The notes: generated by a model from the sequence alone, not told the origin. DNA of 14,205 nt from Fusobacteriales bacterium (GCA_031285605.1 JAITVW010000123.1:1-14205); one strand, 5' to 3'; shown: positions 6,373-14,058, counted from the first letter of the stretch. Numbers and translations are program-made.

Positions 6373-6906
6373 CTATCCTTTCTTACCTTCTTTTCTTCTT
6401 ATTTGCTCATCAGCATATTTTACACCTTTTCCTTTGTATGGTTCAGGCGGTCTTTTTGCTCTGATATTAGCGGCAATCTGCCCTACTAATTCTTTATTTA
6501 TACCTTCTACTGATATTTTTGTGTTTCCGTCTACTTTAAAAGTGATTCCTTCTACAGGTTCTATTTCTACCGGATGAGAAAATCCTAATGATAATGTTAA
6601 CCCTTTTCCTGCTGCCTGTACTCTGTATCCTACTCCCACAAGTTCTAATTTTTTCTCAAATCCTTGGCTTACGCCAACAATCATATTATTCAAAACTGCT
6701 CTTGTTGTTCCGTGTAGTGCTCTGATATTTGGCAGATCATTTGGTCTTGTTACATTTATTTCACCATTCTCTACTTTTACAGTTATCTCCGGGCTGAATT
6801 CTCTTTCTAACTGTCCTTTAGGTCCTTTTACAGTTATCTTATTACCTTCCTGCTTCAATTCAACTCCGCTAGGTATAGTTATAACTTTTCTACCTACTCT
6901 TGACAT
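6373..6906 (-). CDS. rplF: 50S ribosomal protein L6
   Basis: L6 (177 aa) lies at the base of the L7/L12 stalk near the sarcin-ricin loop and elongation factor site. It has the expected two repeated domains, starting [20 protein letters not shown], with [16 protein letters not shown] early and the C-terminal signature [23 protein letters not shown] is preceded by AGGAGG at eight bases, 33 nt downstream of rpsH. The stop TAG is fused to the downstream ribosome binding site (GGATAGGAGG), which suggests tight coupling to rplR. Confidence 0.98.
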   Translation of the reverse strand: MSRVGRKVITIPSGVELKQEGNKITVKGPKGQLEREFSPEITVKVENGEINVTRPNDLPNIRALHGTTRAVLNNMIVGVSQGFEKKLELVGVGYRVQAAGKGLTLSLGFSHPVEIEPVEGITFKVDGNTKISVEGINKELVGQIAANIRAKRPPEPYKGKGVKYADEQIRRKEGKKG

Positions 6907-6939
6907 TTATTTTTCCTCCTAATATATAAAATGCGTAAA

Positions 6940-7335
6940 TTACCACACGTAGCAAAGAACTTCTCCGCCTACGCTATGCTTTCTGCATTCCTTGTCTGTA
7001 ATAACACCTTTTGGTGTTGAGACAATTGCAATTCCCAATCCACCTAATACCTTAGGTAAATCTTCCACACCTGAATAAACTCTTCTTCCAGGTTTTGATA
7101 TTCTTTTTAGTCCTTTTATTACATTTTCACCGTCAACATATTTAAGCGAAACGACTACATCTTTTTTAGAACCATCTTCTTTTATTTCAAAATCTTTTAT
7201 ATATCCTTCATTTTTTAATATGTTAGCTATTCCAAGTTTCATATTTGAATAAGGAATTTTAACATTCTCATGCTTAGCACTATTAGCATTTCTAATTCTT
7301 GTAAGCATATCTGCAATAGGATCTGTTAAGTTCAT
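6940..7335 (-). CDS. rpsH: 30S ribosomal protein S8
   Basis: S8 (131 aa) is a primary 16S rRNA-binding protein of the 30S central domain; in E. coli it also represses the spc operon. The N-terminal [20 protein letters not shown] and the C-terminal [20 protein letters not shown] with the final LCYVW are the family hallmarks. ATG follows AGGAGG by eight bases, 22 nt after rpsN. Whether S8 represses this operon cannot be read from the sequence; I found no obvious mimic of its rRNA site. Confidence 0.98.
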   Translation of the reverse strand: MNLTDPIADMLTRIRNANSAKHENVKIPYSNMKLGIANILKNEGYIKDFEIKEDGSKKDVVVSLKYVDGENVIKGLKRISKPGRRVYSGVEDLPKVLGGLGIAIVSTPKGVITDKECRKHSVGGEVLCYVW

Positions 7336-7357
7336 TAAATGTGCCTCCTTTCAATTT

Positions 7358-7645
7358 TTACCAGCTTGATTTTTTTATCCCGGGAATTAATCCTTCTCCT
7401 GCTAATTTTCTGAATACAACTCTTGAAACACCAAATTCTCTCATGTATCCTCTTGGTCTTCCATTTACCATACATCTGTTTCTAAGTCTAGTCGGTGATG
7501 CATTTCTAGGTAATTTAGCAAGCTCTTTTACTGCTTCTTTGTCGCCTTTTCTGATTCTTTCTTTTAGCTCAGCTCTTTTGGCTGCATATTTCTCTACAGT
7601 TTTTGCTATTTTAAGATTTTTTTCCATCATTGCTACTTTAGCCAT
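7358..7645 (-). CDS. rpsN: 30S ribosomal protein S14, long zinc-free form
   Basis: S14 (95 aa) is in the 30S head next to S3 and S10. The conserved C-terminal half reads [20 protein letters not shown], then [20 protein letters not shown], ending KKSSW. Only one Cys is present, where zinc-type S14 proteins (about 61 aa) have two CxxC pairs, so this is the long zinc-independent class. The ATG is preceded by AAGGAGGTG with a rather long spacer (12 bases from AGGAGG), but [10 protein letters not shown] fits the family start. It sits between rplE and rpsH, the normal spc position. Confidence 0.97.
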   Translation of the reverse strand: MAKVAMMEKNLKIAKTVEKYAAKRAELKERIRKGDKEAVKELAKLPRNASPTRLRNRCMVNGRPRGYMREFGVSRVVFRKLAGEGLIPGIKKSSW

Positions 7646-7662
7646 CTTGTTTCAACACCTCC

Positions 7663-8217
7663 TTATTTTTGGAATGGCATACCGAATGCTGCCAGTAATG
7701 CTTGTCCTTCTTCATCAGTTTTTGCTGTAGAAACAATAGTTATTCCCATTCCAAACATTTTATCTACTTTATCGATTTCTATTTCAGGAAAAACTATCTG
7801 TTCTCTTATTCCTAAAGTATAGTTACCTCTTCCGTCAAATCCTTTTTTGGAAACTCCCTCGAAATCTCTAACTCTTGGAAGGGCTACTGTTACTAATCTA
7901 TCTAAAAATTCATACATTTTTTCTTTTCTGAGAGTTACTTTTGCACCGATTTTCTGACCTTCTCTTAATTTAAATCCTGCCTCAGACTTTTTTGCTTTTT
8001 TGGCAACAGGCTGCTGTCCTGTAATTATTTTAAGATCGTTCATTGCCGCATCTAATAATTTAGCATTTCCAGCTGCTTCACCAACTCCGATATTTACGAT
8101 TATTTTATCCAGTTTAGGCACTTCCATTACATTTTTTAGGTTTAATTCCTTAAATAATGCAGGTACAATCTCTTCTCTATACATAGCATAGAATCTTGGT
8201 ATATATTTTTCAGCCAC
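7663..8217 (-). CDS. rplE: 50S ribosomal protein L5
   Basis: L5 (184 aa, slightly longer than the usual 179) binds 5S rRNA and contacts the P-site tRNA elbow and S13 across the subunit bridge. Signatures are [54 protein letters not shown], and the C-terminal [20 protein letters not shown]. The start is GTG, giving [17 protein letters not shown] lies ten bases upstream. It follows rplX by 18 nt. In E. coli the S8 repressor site lies at the start of this gene, but no clear equivalent is seen here. Confidence 0.98.
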   Translation of the reverse strand: MAEKYIPRFYAMYREEIVPALFKELNLKNVMEVPKLDKIIVNIGVGEAAGNAKLLDAAMNDLKIITGQQPVAKKAKKSEAGFKLREGQKIGAKVTLRKEKMYEFLDRLVTVALPRVRDFEGVSKKGFDGRGNYTLGIREQIVFPEIEIDKVDKMFGMGITIVSTAKTDEEGQALLAAFGMPFQK

Positions 8218-8235
8218 TGTGTATTATCCTCCTTC

Positions 8236-8604
8236 CTATATTTCTTTTCCAGAAACTACTGAAATTCTTACTTTTTTATCATTTTTAATTTCTTTTCTTA
8301 CTCTAGTACCTTTTTTTGCTTCTTCATCCCAAAGCATTACTTTTGATGCAAAAATAGGCATTTCTTTCTCTACAACTTCACCTTGTGGGTTCATTTGATT
8401 AGGTTTAATATATTTCTTTCTTACATTTACACCCTCAACAACTATTTTTCCTGTGCTTCTCATTACTCTTAGCACTTTTCCCACTTTATCTTTATCTCCC
8501 GGCTTTTCAGCAGCATCTTTTGATCTTCCGCTGATTACTACTACCATATCTCCTGTTTTCACATGTAATCTTTTAGGTACTGATTTTACTTTTGATTTTA
8601 TCAC
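8236..8604 (-). CDS. rplX: 50S ribosomal protein L24 with extended KOW loop
   Basis: L24 (122 aa) initiates 50S assembly and lies at the exit of the peptide tunnel. The KOW motif is recognisable as LHVKTGDMVVVISGRSKD, then DKVGKVLRVMRSTGKIVVEG, followed by NVRKKYIKP and the NPQGEVVEKEMPI motif. Usual length is about 100-105 aa. Here the KOW turn, normally SGKDKGKxGKV, carries about nine extra residues (around 28-37, including AAEKPGD), and the N-terminus and C-terminus are also slightly extended. Start is GTG, seven bases after AGGAGG. It lies 15 nt after rplN. Confidence 0.97.
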   Translation of the reverse strand: MIKSKVKSVPKRLHVKTGDMVVVISGRSKDAAEKPGDKDKVGKVLRVMRSTGKIVVEGVNVRKKYIKPNQMNPQGEVVEKEMPIFASKVMLWDEEAKKGTRVRKEIKNDKKVRISVVSGKEI

Positions 8605-8619
8605 AGCAAATCCTCCTTC

Positions 8620-8988
8620 CTATAATACTTCTGGTGCAAGAGATACTATTCTCATAAAGTTTTTCGCTCTCAATTCTCTTGCCACCGGACCAAATATTCT
8701 TGTTCCTCTTATTTCAAGGTTAGCGTTTAATACAACTGCTGCGTTGTCATCAAACTTTATATATGAACCGTCTGCTCTTTTTAATTCTTTTCTTGTTCTT
8801 ACTACAACTGCCTTAACAACATCTCCCTTTTTTACGTTTCCATTAGGAATAGCTTCTTTAACAGAGGCTACTACGATATCTCCGATTCTTCCGAATCTTC
8901 TTTTTGATCCGCCAAGAACTCTGATTACCATAATTTTTTTGGCACCCGTATTATCAGCAACATTAAGTACTGTTTGTTGTTGAACCAT
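8620..8988 (-). CDS. rplN: 50S ribosomal protein L14
   Basis: L14 (122 aa, the standard length) contacts 16S helix 44 and forms intersubunit bridges B5 and B8; it is also the site bound by the silencing factor RsfS. It starts [20 protein letters not shown] and has [20 protein letters not shown], then [18 protein letters not shown], and ends in [19 protein letters not shown]. The ATG follows AGGAGG by six bases, 14 nt after rpsQ. The stop TAG runs into the next ribosome binding site (TAGGAAGGAGG), an arrangement repeated at the rplX-rplE junction. Confidence 0.98.
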   Translation of the reverse strand: MVQQQTVLNVADNTGAKKIMVIRVLGGSKRRFGRIGDIVVASVKEAIPNGNVKKGDVVKAVVVRTRKELKRADGSYIKFDDNAAVVLNANLEIRGTRIFGPVARELRAKNFMRIVSLAPEVL

Positions 8989-9002
8989 CCTAATCCTCCT
9001 CT

Positions 9003-9263
9003 CTACTTAGCTCTTTCTAAAATAGTTACTACTCTCCATCTTTTGTCTTTACTTAGTGGTCTAGTCTCCATTATTCTTACTTTATCTCCGACTTTACAAT
9101 CGTTATTTTCATCATGTGCTTTATGTTTTTTTGAAACTTTTAATCTTTTTTTGTATAATTTATGGAATTTCATTGTTTCTTCAAGAACAACTACAGTTTT
9201 TTCCATTTTATCAGAAACAACTATACCTTCTCTAACTTTTCTATAGTTACGTTTGATTTCCAC
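9003..9263 (-). CDS. rpsQ: 30S ribosomal protein S17
   Basis: S17 (86 aa) is an OB-fold protein that binds 16S rRNA helices 7 and 11 early in assembly. The pattern [20 protein letters not shown] near the start, [20 protein letters not shown] in the middle and [20 protein letters not shown] towards the end match the family, including the conserved ETRPLSK. The start is GTG, six bases after AGGAGG, giving [10 protein letters not shown]. It lies 16 nt after rpmC and 14 nt before rplN. Confidence 0.98.
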   Translation of the reverse strand: MEIKRNYRKVREGIVVSDKMEKTVVVLEETMKFHKLYKKRLKVSKKHKAHDENNDCKVGDKVRIMETRPLSKDKRWRVVTILERAK

Positions 9264-9279
9264 AGTCTACCTCCTTCAA

Positions 9280-9471
9280 TTATCCGTTTTTCTTTTCAGT
9301 AAGTATTGTTTTTATTCTTGCTATTGTTCTCTTCATATCTCTGATTTTAGCTGTATTTTCCAGTTGTCCCAAAGAGTGCTGAAATTTCAAATTAAACAAT
9401 TCCTCTTTTAAATTTTTTTCCTGTGATATTAATTCATCGATAGACAAATCTCTAATTTCTTTAGATAACAT
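9280..9471 (-). CDS. rpmC: 50S ribosomal protein L29
   Basis: L29 (63 aa) is a small helical hairpin protein at the tunnel exit, beside L23, where trigger factor and SRP dock. It starts [20 protein letters not shown] and contains KEELFNLKFQHSLGQLENTA, the conserved centre of the family, then MKRTIARIKTILTE. The start ATG overlaps the rplP stop by one base (TAATG), so translation is probably coupled. Its binding site is GGTGGTGAT, encoded within the C-terminus of L16 (GGDN), weaker than the AGGAGG used elsewhere. Confidence 0.97.
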   Translation of the reverse strand: MLSKEIRDLSIDELISQEKNLKEELFNLKFQHSLGQLENTAKIRDMKRTIARIKTILTEKKNG

Positions 9472-9896
9472 TAATTATCACCACCCATTTCTTCTTTTTT
9501 TACAAATTTACATTTTATAGGCAGTTTGTGAGCAGCTTTTCTTAATGCTTCTTTTGCTCTTTCTTCAGGTACTCCGCCAACTTCAAACATAATTTTGTCT
9601 CTTTTTACTACTGCTACCCAGCCTTCGGTATTTCCTTTACCTTTACCCATTCTTGTTCCTTCCGGTCTTTTCGTATAAGGCTTATCAGGAAAAATTCTGA
9701 TCCAAATTTTTCCTTCCCTTTTGAAGGTTCTATTTATAGTTACCCTGCACGCTTCGATTTGTCTTGATGTTATCCATCCGAATTCTTTTGCAGCAAGTCC
9801 GTATTCACCAAAATCTACATTGTTTCCTTTTGTAGCAACTCCGCCGATTTTTCCTCTGAATTGCTTTCTGTATTTCGTTCTTTTAGGTATTAACAT
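9471..9896 (-). CDS. rplP: 50S ribosomal protein L16
   Basis: L16 (141 aa) sits between the central protuberance and the A-site tRNA and is needed late in 50S assembly. The signatures are [20 protein letters not shown] at the start, then [40 protein letters not shown] (the arginine loop near the peptidyl-transferase centre) and [20 protein letters not shown]. The ATG overlaps the rpsC stop by one base (TAATG) and uses AAGGAGG embedded in the rpsC 3' end. The same one-base overlap occurs at its own 3' end with rpmC, so three genes are linked in this way. Confidence 0.98.
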   Translation of the reverse strand: MLIPKRTKYRKQFRGKIGGVATKGNNVDFGEYGLAAKEFGWITSRQIEACRVTINRTFKREGKIWIRIFPDKPYTKRPEGTRMGKGKGNTEGWVAVVKRDKIMFEVGGVPEERAKEALRKAAHKLPIKCKFVKKEEMGGDN

Positions 9897-10552
9897 TATG
9901 CATTTCCTCCTTCCTTCTTGCTGGGAAGTACTTCTCCATTAAATATCCATACTTTAATCCCTAATGCGCCGTATGTAGTAAATGCAGTAGCTGTAGCATA
10001 ATCAACATCAGCTCTTAAAGTGTGTAATGGTACTCTTCCTGATAATGTCCATTCGCTTCTTGCGATTTCTGCTCCGTTTAATCTTCCGGAAACAGCTATT
10101 TTGATCCCTTTTACTCCCGATTTTTCTGCTCTTTGAATTGCCTGACTTACGGCTCTTTTATAAGCAACCCTTTTTTCTATTGCCGTAGCTATACTTTCAG
10201 CAACTAACTGTGAATTTTTATTAGGATTTTTTACTTCCTGTACTTTTACCTGTACTTTTTTCCCGGTCAAATTTTCTATTTTCCCTTTTAATGCTTCTAT
10301 TTCGGCACCTTTTCTACCTATTAATATCCCGGCTTTCCCTGTATCTATTATTATAGTAAGCTCAGTCGGTGATGTTCTTTCTATCTGAATGCACGAAACT
10401 CCGGCATGATAATAATTCTTTTTAATAAATTCTCTTATTTTCAGGTCTTCGTGAAAATTATTTAAATATTCCTTACCTTCAGCAAACCATTTAGAATCCC
10501 ATGTTCTAGTAATTCCTAATCTAATTCCCCTAGGATCAACCTTTTGTCCCAC
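9896..10552 (-). CDS. rpsC: 30S ribosomal protein S3
   Basis: S3 (218 aa) forms part of the mRNA entry tunnel and the ribosomal helicase. It starts [21 protein letters not shown] type II KH domain follows, with the GxxG loop at residues 79-82 (IGRKGAEIE), and the C-terminal domain has [20 protein letters not shown] and [20 protein letters not shown]. Start is GTG, seven bases after AGGAGG. The tail KKEGGNA is read through the ribosome binding site of rplP, so its last residues may be shaped by that signal. It lies 16 nt after rplV. Confidence 0.98.
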   Translation of the reverse strand: MGQKVDPRGIRLGITRTWDSKWFAEGKEYLNNFHEDLKIREFIKKNYYHAGVSCIQIERTSPTELTIIIDTGKAGILIGRKGAEIEALKGKIENLTGKKVQVKVQEVKNPNKNSQLVAESIATAIEKRVAYKRAVSQAIQRAEKSGVKGIKIAVSGRLNGAEIARSEWTLSGRVPLHTLRADVDYATATAFTTYGALGIKVWIFNGEVLPSKKEGGNA

Positions 10553-10568
10553 AGAAATACCTCCTTAA

Positions 10569-10904
10569 TTAATTTCTTTCGCTCACTTCCACTGTAATAT
10601 GAGCTGTTGGCTTTCTTATTATATCCGCTCTTCCCATAGCTCTTGGGTTCACTCTTTTTAGTACCGGTCCTTTGTCTATAAGTATTTTTGATACATATAA
10701 TTTATCAGGATCCATTCCAAAGTTATGTTCTGCATTTGCTATAGCAGATTTCAATGTTTTCTCTATATAAACTGCCGCTTTTTTATTTGTAAATTTAAGC
10801 ATTGCTAACGCCGGTAAAGCGTCTTTTCCTCTTACTATATCAGCTACTAACCTAGCTTTCTGAGGACTTAATCTTTGATAACGAAGTTTTGCTACCACTG
10901 CCAC
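10569..10904 (-). CDS. rplV: 50S ribosomal protein L22
   Basis: L22 (111 aa) lines the narrow part of the peptide exit tunnel with its beta-hairpin. The N-terminal [20 protein letters not shown] and the C-terminal hairpin [20 protein letters not shown] with the final [10 protein letters not shown] are characteristic. I place the start at the GTG at 10904. A TTG six codons upstream would also be open, but those codons are themselves the ribosome binding site (AAAGGAGG at 10911-10918, six bases before GTG), and the shorter protein has the usual 110-residue length. It follows rpsS by 24 nt. Confidence 0.95.
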   Translation of the reverse strand: MAVVAKLRYQRLSPQKARLVADIVRGKDALPALAMLKFTNKKAAVYIEKTLKSAIANAEHNFGMDPDKLYVSKILIDKGPVLKRVNPRAMGRADIIRKPTAHITVEVSERN

Positions 10905-10910
10905 GATAGG

Positions 10911-10918
10911 CCTCCTTT
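10911..10918 (-). promoter_or_regulatory. Ribosome binding site deciding the rplV start
   Basis: AAAGGAGG lies six bases before the GTG at 10904. It falls inside the coding sequence that would result from the upstream TTG at 10922, so it argues for the shorter L22. Confidence 0.9.
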
Positions 10919-10928
10919 CCAACCCTTA

Positions 10929-11207
10929 CTATTTTCTCTTAGCGTCTTTTTTTGCATCTTTTCCATGTCCGTAAAACGTTCTAGTAGGTGCGAATTCCCC
11001 TAGCTTATGACCTACCATTTCTTCCGTCACATAAACCGGTATATGTTTTTTTCCGTTATATACTGCAAAAGTTTGTCCAATAAATTGTGGAAAAATTGTT
11101 GATCTTCTTGACCATGTCTTAATTACTTGCTTTTTCTCACCCATTGCTTCTACTTTTTTTAGTAAGTATCCATCAACAAATGGTCCTTTTTTTAATGAAC
11201 GAGCCAT
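10929..11207 (-). CDS. rpsS: 30S ribosomal protein S19
   Basis: S19 (92 aa) is in the 30S head, in complex with S13 and close to the A-site tRNA. It starts [20 protein letters not shown] and contains [20 protein letters not shown], then the signature [20 protein letters not shown] and TFYGHGKD near the end. ATG follows AGGAGG at a short spacing (AACTAA). It lies 25 nt after rplB, and rplV follows 24 nt later. Length and sequence are fully typical. Confidence 0.98.
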   Translation of the reverse strand: MARSLKKGPFVDGYLLKKVEAMGEKKQVIKTWSRRSTIFPQFIGQTFAVYNGKKHIPVYVTEEMVGHKLGEFAPTRTFYGHGKDAKKDAKRK

Positions 11208-11232
11208 TTAGTTCCTCCTTGCTAATTTAGAT

Positions 11233-12060
11233 TTATTTTTTTCTTTTTCTTACTATAAATTTATCACTTAATTTCTTACCTCTGGTTTTCTTACCTAATG
11301 TTGGTTTACCCCAAGGCGTAACAGGAGCTTTTCTTCCTATCGGCGATCTTCCTTCTCCCCCTCCGTGCGGGTGATCTACCGGATTCATCGCTGATCCTCT
11401 AACATGAGGCTTTCTTCCCAAGTGTCTGTTTCTTCCTGCTTTACCTAATGATACCAGTGAATGTTCCGAGTTTCCTACAGAACCTCTAGTAGCTGTACAT
11501 TCTCTGTGTATTAGTCTTAATTCTCCGGATGGAAGTTCCACATGTGAGTAAACTCCGTCTTTTGCTACCAGTCTTGCAGATGTTCCTGCTGATCTTGCCA
11601 GCTGTCCGCCTTTTCCGGGTATTAGTTCCACATTATGAATAACTGTACCTATTGGTAAGTCTTTTAATTTTAATGCATTTCCGGGTTTGATTTCCGCACC
11701 TTCTCCAGATAACACAGTATCTCCTTTTTTCAGACCATTTGGAGCAAGAATATATCTTTTTTCCCCGTCGGCATAGTGTAAAAGAGCAATATTTGCAGTT
11801 CTGTTAGGATCATATTCTATTGTTGCTACCTTTGCAGGCACTCCGTTTTTATCTCTCTTCCAGTCAATTATTCTGTAAAGTCTTTTATGTCCTTTATGTC
11901 TGTTTCTTCCAGTTCTGTGACCGTAGTTGTCAATCCCGTAAGATGAATTTAACGGTTCTACTAATGATTTTTCCGGTCTTACTTTATCCAGATCATCATT
12001 GACTAATATAGACATATGCCTTGTACCATTAGTCATTGCTTTTAATTTTTTAATTGGCAT
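11233..12060 (-). CDS. rplB: 50S ribosomal protein L2
   Basis: L2 (275 aa) is essential for subunit joining and for peptidyl-transferase centre structure. It starts [20 protein letters not shown]; the OB and SH3-like domains follow ([20 protein letters not shown], then [17 protein letters not shown]). The conserved C-terminal loop [17 protein letters not shown] has H230, the counterpart of E. coli H229. The basic tail ends in KFIVRKRKK. The ATG is preceded by GGAGGG, a slightly weaker binding site than the norm here, 32 nt after rplW. Confidence 0.98.
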   Translation of the reverse strand: MPIKKLKAMTNGTRHMSILVNDDLDKVRPEKSLVEPLNSSYGIDNYGHRTGRNRHKGHKRLYRIIDWKRDKNGVPAKVATIEYDPNRTANIALLHYADGEKRYILAPNGLKKGDTVLSGEGAEIKPGNALKLKDLPIGTVIHNVELIPGKGGQLARSAGTSARLVAKDGVYSHVELPSGELRLIHRECTATRGSVGNSEHSLVSLGKAGRNRHLGRKPHVRGSAMNPVDHPHGGGEGRSPIGRKAPVTPWGKPTLGKKTRGKKLSDKFIVRKRKK

Positions 12061-12092
12061 ATTAATACTTCCCTCCGTGTTATTTATTTATT

Positions 12093-12374
12093 TTATTCAA
12101 ATCCTGCGATTTTTTCTCCGTCTTTAAGCTTAACCATAGCTTTTTTTATTATAGGTGTTTTATACATAGAAAATCTGAATCTTTTATTTTTAGATTTTAC
12201 TGTAAGTGTATTTACGCTTACTACTTTTACATCAAATAATTTTTCCACTGCTTGTCTGATTTCGATTTTATTTGCTCTTCTGTCTACTTCAAAAACATAT
12301 TCATTGTTTTCTCTTCTGATCATTTCACCTTTTTCAGATTTAACAGGTCTTTTGATTACATCAAATATATTCAT
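12093..12374 (-). CDS. rplW: 50S ribosomal protein L23
   Basis: L23 (93 aa) lies at the tunnel exit and is the main docking site for trigger factor and SRP. The start MNIFDVIKRPVKSEKGEMIR is followed by NEYVFEVDRRANKIEIRQAV, the conserved core, and EKLFDVKVVSVNTLTVKSK. I chose the ATG at 12374, one base after the rplD stop. An upstream TTG at 12404 would add ten residues that are only a reading of the ribosome binding site inside rplD. L23 is coupled to L4 by this arrangement. Confidence 0.96.
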   Translation of the reverse strand: MNIFDVIKRPVKSEKGEMIRRENNEYVFEVDRRANKIEIRQAVEKLFDVKVVSVNTLTVKSKNKRFRFSMYKTPIIKKAMVKLKDGEKIAGFE

Positions 12375-12375
12375 A

Positions 12376-13014
12376 TTATGCCAGCACCTCCTCAATCTGT
12401 GCAAGCGCTTCTCTTGTCATGATTATTTTGTCCTGTTTCAATAACCAGTAAACACTTAACTCATTTGGCATTAGTACATATGATTTTTCTATATTTCTTA
12501 TAGACAGATATGCATTATATTCATTCTCTATGTATAAGTCATTTAGTATGTAAAGCTGTTTTGCTCCTGCCATATCTAATTTTTTAGAAAAATCAATAAT
12601 TGTTTTTGTTTTTGGTTTTTCCAGTTCAAAAGCATCTATTACGATGATTTCTCCTTTATTAACCTTAGCTGATAAAGCTGATCTTATAGCTAATTTTCTT
12701 ACTTTTTTATTTACTTTTTTTACATAGTCTCTTGGTTTCGGTCCGTGTGAAACACCTCCGCCAACCATGTGAGGAGCTCTTGTCGAACCTTGTCTTGCTC
12801 TTCCAGTACCTTTTTGTCTGAAAGGCTTTCTTCCTCCTCCTCTTACTTCAGCTCTGGTTTTTGTAGAAGCTGAACCTTGTCTTACTTCTGCTAGTTCTGC
12901 AGTTAATACTTCATGCATTACTGCTTTGTTAGGCTTTATACCAAATATTTCTTCCTTTACATCGACAGTTCCTGCTTTTGTACCGTCAATAGTATATATA
13001 TCTAAAACTGGCAT
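12376..13014 (-). CDS. rplD: 50S ribosomal protein L4
   Basis: L4 (212 aa) reaches into the exit tunnel with a long loop and in E. coli also represses its own operon. The loop is intact: [20 protein letters not shown] then GSTRAP (about residues 56-81), the region where macrolide resistance changes arise in other species. The globular core includes [23 protein letters not shown] follows an AGGAGG site, 25 nt after rplC. The last residues IEEVLA are encoded by the ribosome binding site of rplW (GAGGAGGTG). No L4-type leader exists upstream of rpsJ in this window. Confidence 0.98.
   Translation of the reverse strand: MPVLDIYTIDGTKAGTVDVKEEIFGIKPNKAVMHEVLTAELAEVRQGSASTKTRAEVRGGGRKPFRQKGTGRARQGSTRAPHMVGGGVSHGPKPRDYVKKVNKKVRKLAIRSALSAKVNKGEIIVIDAFELEKPKTKTIIDFSKKLDMAGAKQLYILNDLYIENEYNAYLSIRNIEKSYVLMPNELSVYWLLKQDKIIMTREALAQIEEVLA
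12385..12392 (-). promoter_or_regulatory. rplW ribosome binding site inside rplD
   Basis: AGGAGGTG lies within the last codons of rplD, encoding Glu-Glu-Val. It is 10 to 12 bases before the rplW ATG at 12374, depending on the pairing register, and supports that start over the upstream TTG. Confidence 0.85.
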
Positions 13015-13039
13015 TTTGTCCTCCTCTCTTTCTTCTCAA

Positions 13040-13666
13040 TTAGTATTTTTTCACTGATTTTTTTATTACTAAATATCCGTTTTTAGGACCCGGTATTGCA
13101 CCTTTTACTAATAAAAGATTATTTTCCACATCAAATTTTACTACTCTTAGGTTTTGAACAGTAACATTTTCGTTTCCTAATCTTCCTGCCATTTTCTTAC
13201 CTTTTGGTACATTACTGTTTGATGCGGCACCGCCGGCATTCGATCCTCCAAGTCTGTGGTTTCTAGAAACCCCGTGAGTCGCTCTGTTTCCTCCGAAGTT
13301 ATGTCTTTTCATAACTCCTGCTGTTCCTTTACCTTTTGAAGTTCCCGAAACATCTACAAACTCTATTCCTTCGAATGAATCTACTTTGATTTCCTGTCCT
13401 AATTCATAGCTGTCTAAATTATCAGTTCTGAATTCTTTTAAGAATTTTTTTGGAGTTACTCCTGCTTTTTTAAATACTCCCATTTCCGGTTTTATAGTAT
13501 TTTTTTCTTTCTTTTCGTCGTAACCTAAAGTTAATGCGTTATATCCGTCTTTTTCAACGTTCTTTTTCTGGATGACAAAGTTCGGTCCTGCTTCTATAAC
13601 AGTAACAGGTATTAATTTTTCACCTTCAAATATTTGTGTCATCCCTATTTTTTTTCCTAATAACAT
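13040..13666 (-). CDS. rplC: 50S ribosomal protein L3 with atypical centre loop
   Basis: L3 (208 aa) starts 50S assembly and its extended loop reaches the peptidyl-transferase centre. The N-terminus MLLGKKIGMTQIFEGEKLIP and the VDVSGTSKGKGTAGVMKRHN region are standard, as are KKMAGRLGNENVTVQNLRVV and NLLLVKGAIPGPKNGYLVIK. The tip of the loop is not: where most bacteria have GSIG followed by a Pro-containing stretch and KVFKG, this protein reads GGSNAGGAASNSNVPKG (residues 140-156). It also lacks the glutamine that PrmB methylates in E. coli. ATG follows AGGAGG by eight bases, 62 nt after rpsJ. Confidence 0.97.
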   Translation of the reverse strand: MLLGKKIGMTQIFEGEKLIPVTVIEAGPNFVIQKKNVEKDGYNALTLGYDEKKEKNTIKPEMGVFKKAGVTPKKFLKEFRTDNLDSYELGQEIKVDSFEGIEFVDVSGTSKGKGTAGVMKRHNFGGNRATHGVSRNHRLGGSNAGGAASNSNVPKGKKMAGRLGNENVTVQNLRVVKFDVENNLLLVKGAIPGPKNGYLVIKKSVKKY

Positions 13667-13689
13667 TATTTTTCCTCCTTAATATATTG

Positions 13690-13717
13690 GTTGACTGCTC
13701 TTTTTTTATAAGCCAAC
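13690..13717 (-). promoter_or_regulatory. Hairpin in the rpsJ-rplC gap
   Basis: On the transcript GUUGGCU (13711-13717) can pair with AGUCAAC (13690-13696), seven pairs with one G-U, around a 14-nt A-rich loop. The 62-nt gap is the longest between tuf and secY. The hairpin is short, has no U-run, and is followed by the rplC binding site about 15 bases later. A role in RNA stability or translation is possible but unproven. Confidence 0.3.
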
Positions 13718-13728
13718 TTGTATTAAGC

Positions 13729-14034
13729 CTATAATTGCTTTATCTCGATTCCTACTCCCGACGGCAGACTTAATGAAGTTAATGCTGAAATTATTTGTTG
13801 ACTAGAGTTTTTGATTTCCACAACTCTTCTGTGAACTCTCATTTCAAACTGCTCTCTTGAATCTTTATTTACATGCACTGATCTTAATACTGTGTACTTT
13901 TTTGTCTTAGTTGGTAAAGGAAGGGGCCCAGTTACCTCTGAGCCATTCTTCTTAACAACTTCAGCTATTTTCTTTGCTGATTGATCCAGCAATTTATGAT
14001 CATACGATTTAAGATATATTCTTAATTTATCCAA
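13729..14034 (-). CDS. rpsJ: 30S ribosomal protein S10
   Basis: S10 (101 aa) is in the 30S head and, as NusE, also takes part in antitermination with NusB and NusG. It begins MDKLRIYLKSYDHKLLDQSA and has the conserved GPLPLPTKTKKYTVLRSVHV loop and SREQFEMRVHRRVVEI segment; the C-terminal LPSGVGIEIK is also standard. The start codon is TTG, eight bases after AGGAGG; no in-frame ATG is closer to the family start. The tuf stop is only 24 nt upstream, so there is no room for a separate promoter with an S10-type leader. Confidence 0.98.
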   Translation of the reverse strand: MDKLRIYLKSYDHKLLDQSAKKIAEVVKKNGSEVTGPLPLPTKTKKYTVLRSVHVNKDSREQFEMRVHRRVVEIKNSSQQIISALTSLSLPSGVGIEIKQL

Positions 14035-14058
14035 AGTTTTTCCCTCCTACTTAATAAA

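Noticed and set aside
6082-6489. Plus-strand frame of 135 residues over rplR and rplF
   Set aside because: It crosses a real gene boundary on the opposite strand and shows no recognisable domain; its hydrophobic look is a by-product of antisense codons.
8453-8983. Plus-strand frame of 176 residues over rplN and rplX
   Set aside because: It spans two clear ribosomal protein genes on the other strand, has no binding site and is Ser/Thr/Leu-rich in the manner of a shadow frame.
10905-10922. Six extra N-terminal residues for L22 from a TTG start
   Set aside because: The codons include the AAAGGAGG binding site itself; the GTG at 10904 has ideal spacing and gives normal length.
12375-12404. Ten extra N-terminal residues for L23 from a TTG start
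   Set aside because: These codons are the rplW ribosome binding site within rplD; the ATG at 12374 gives the family N-terminus.
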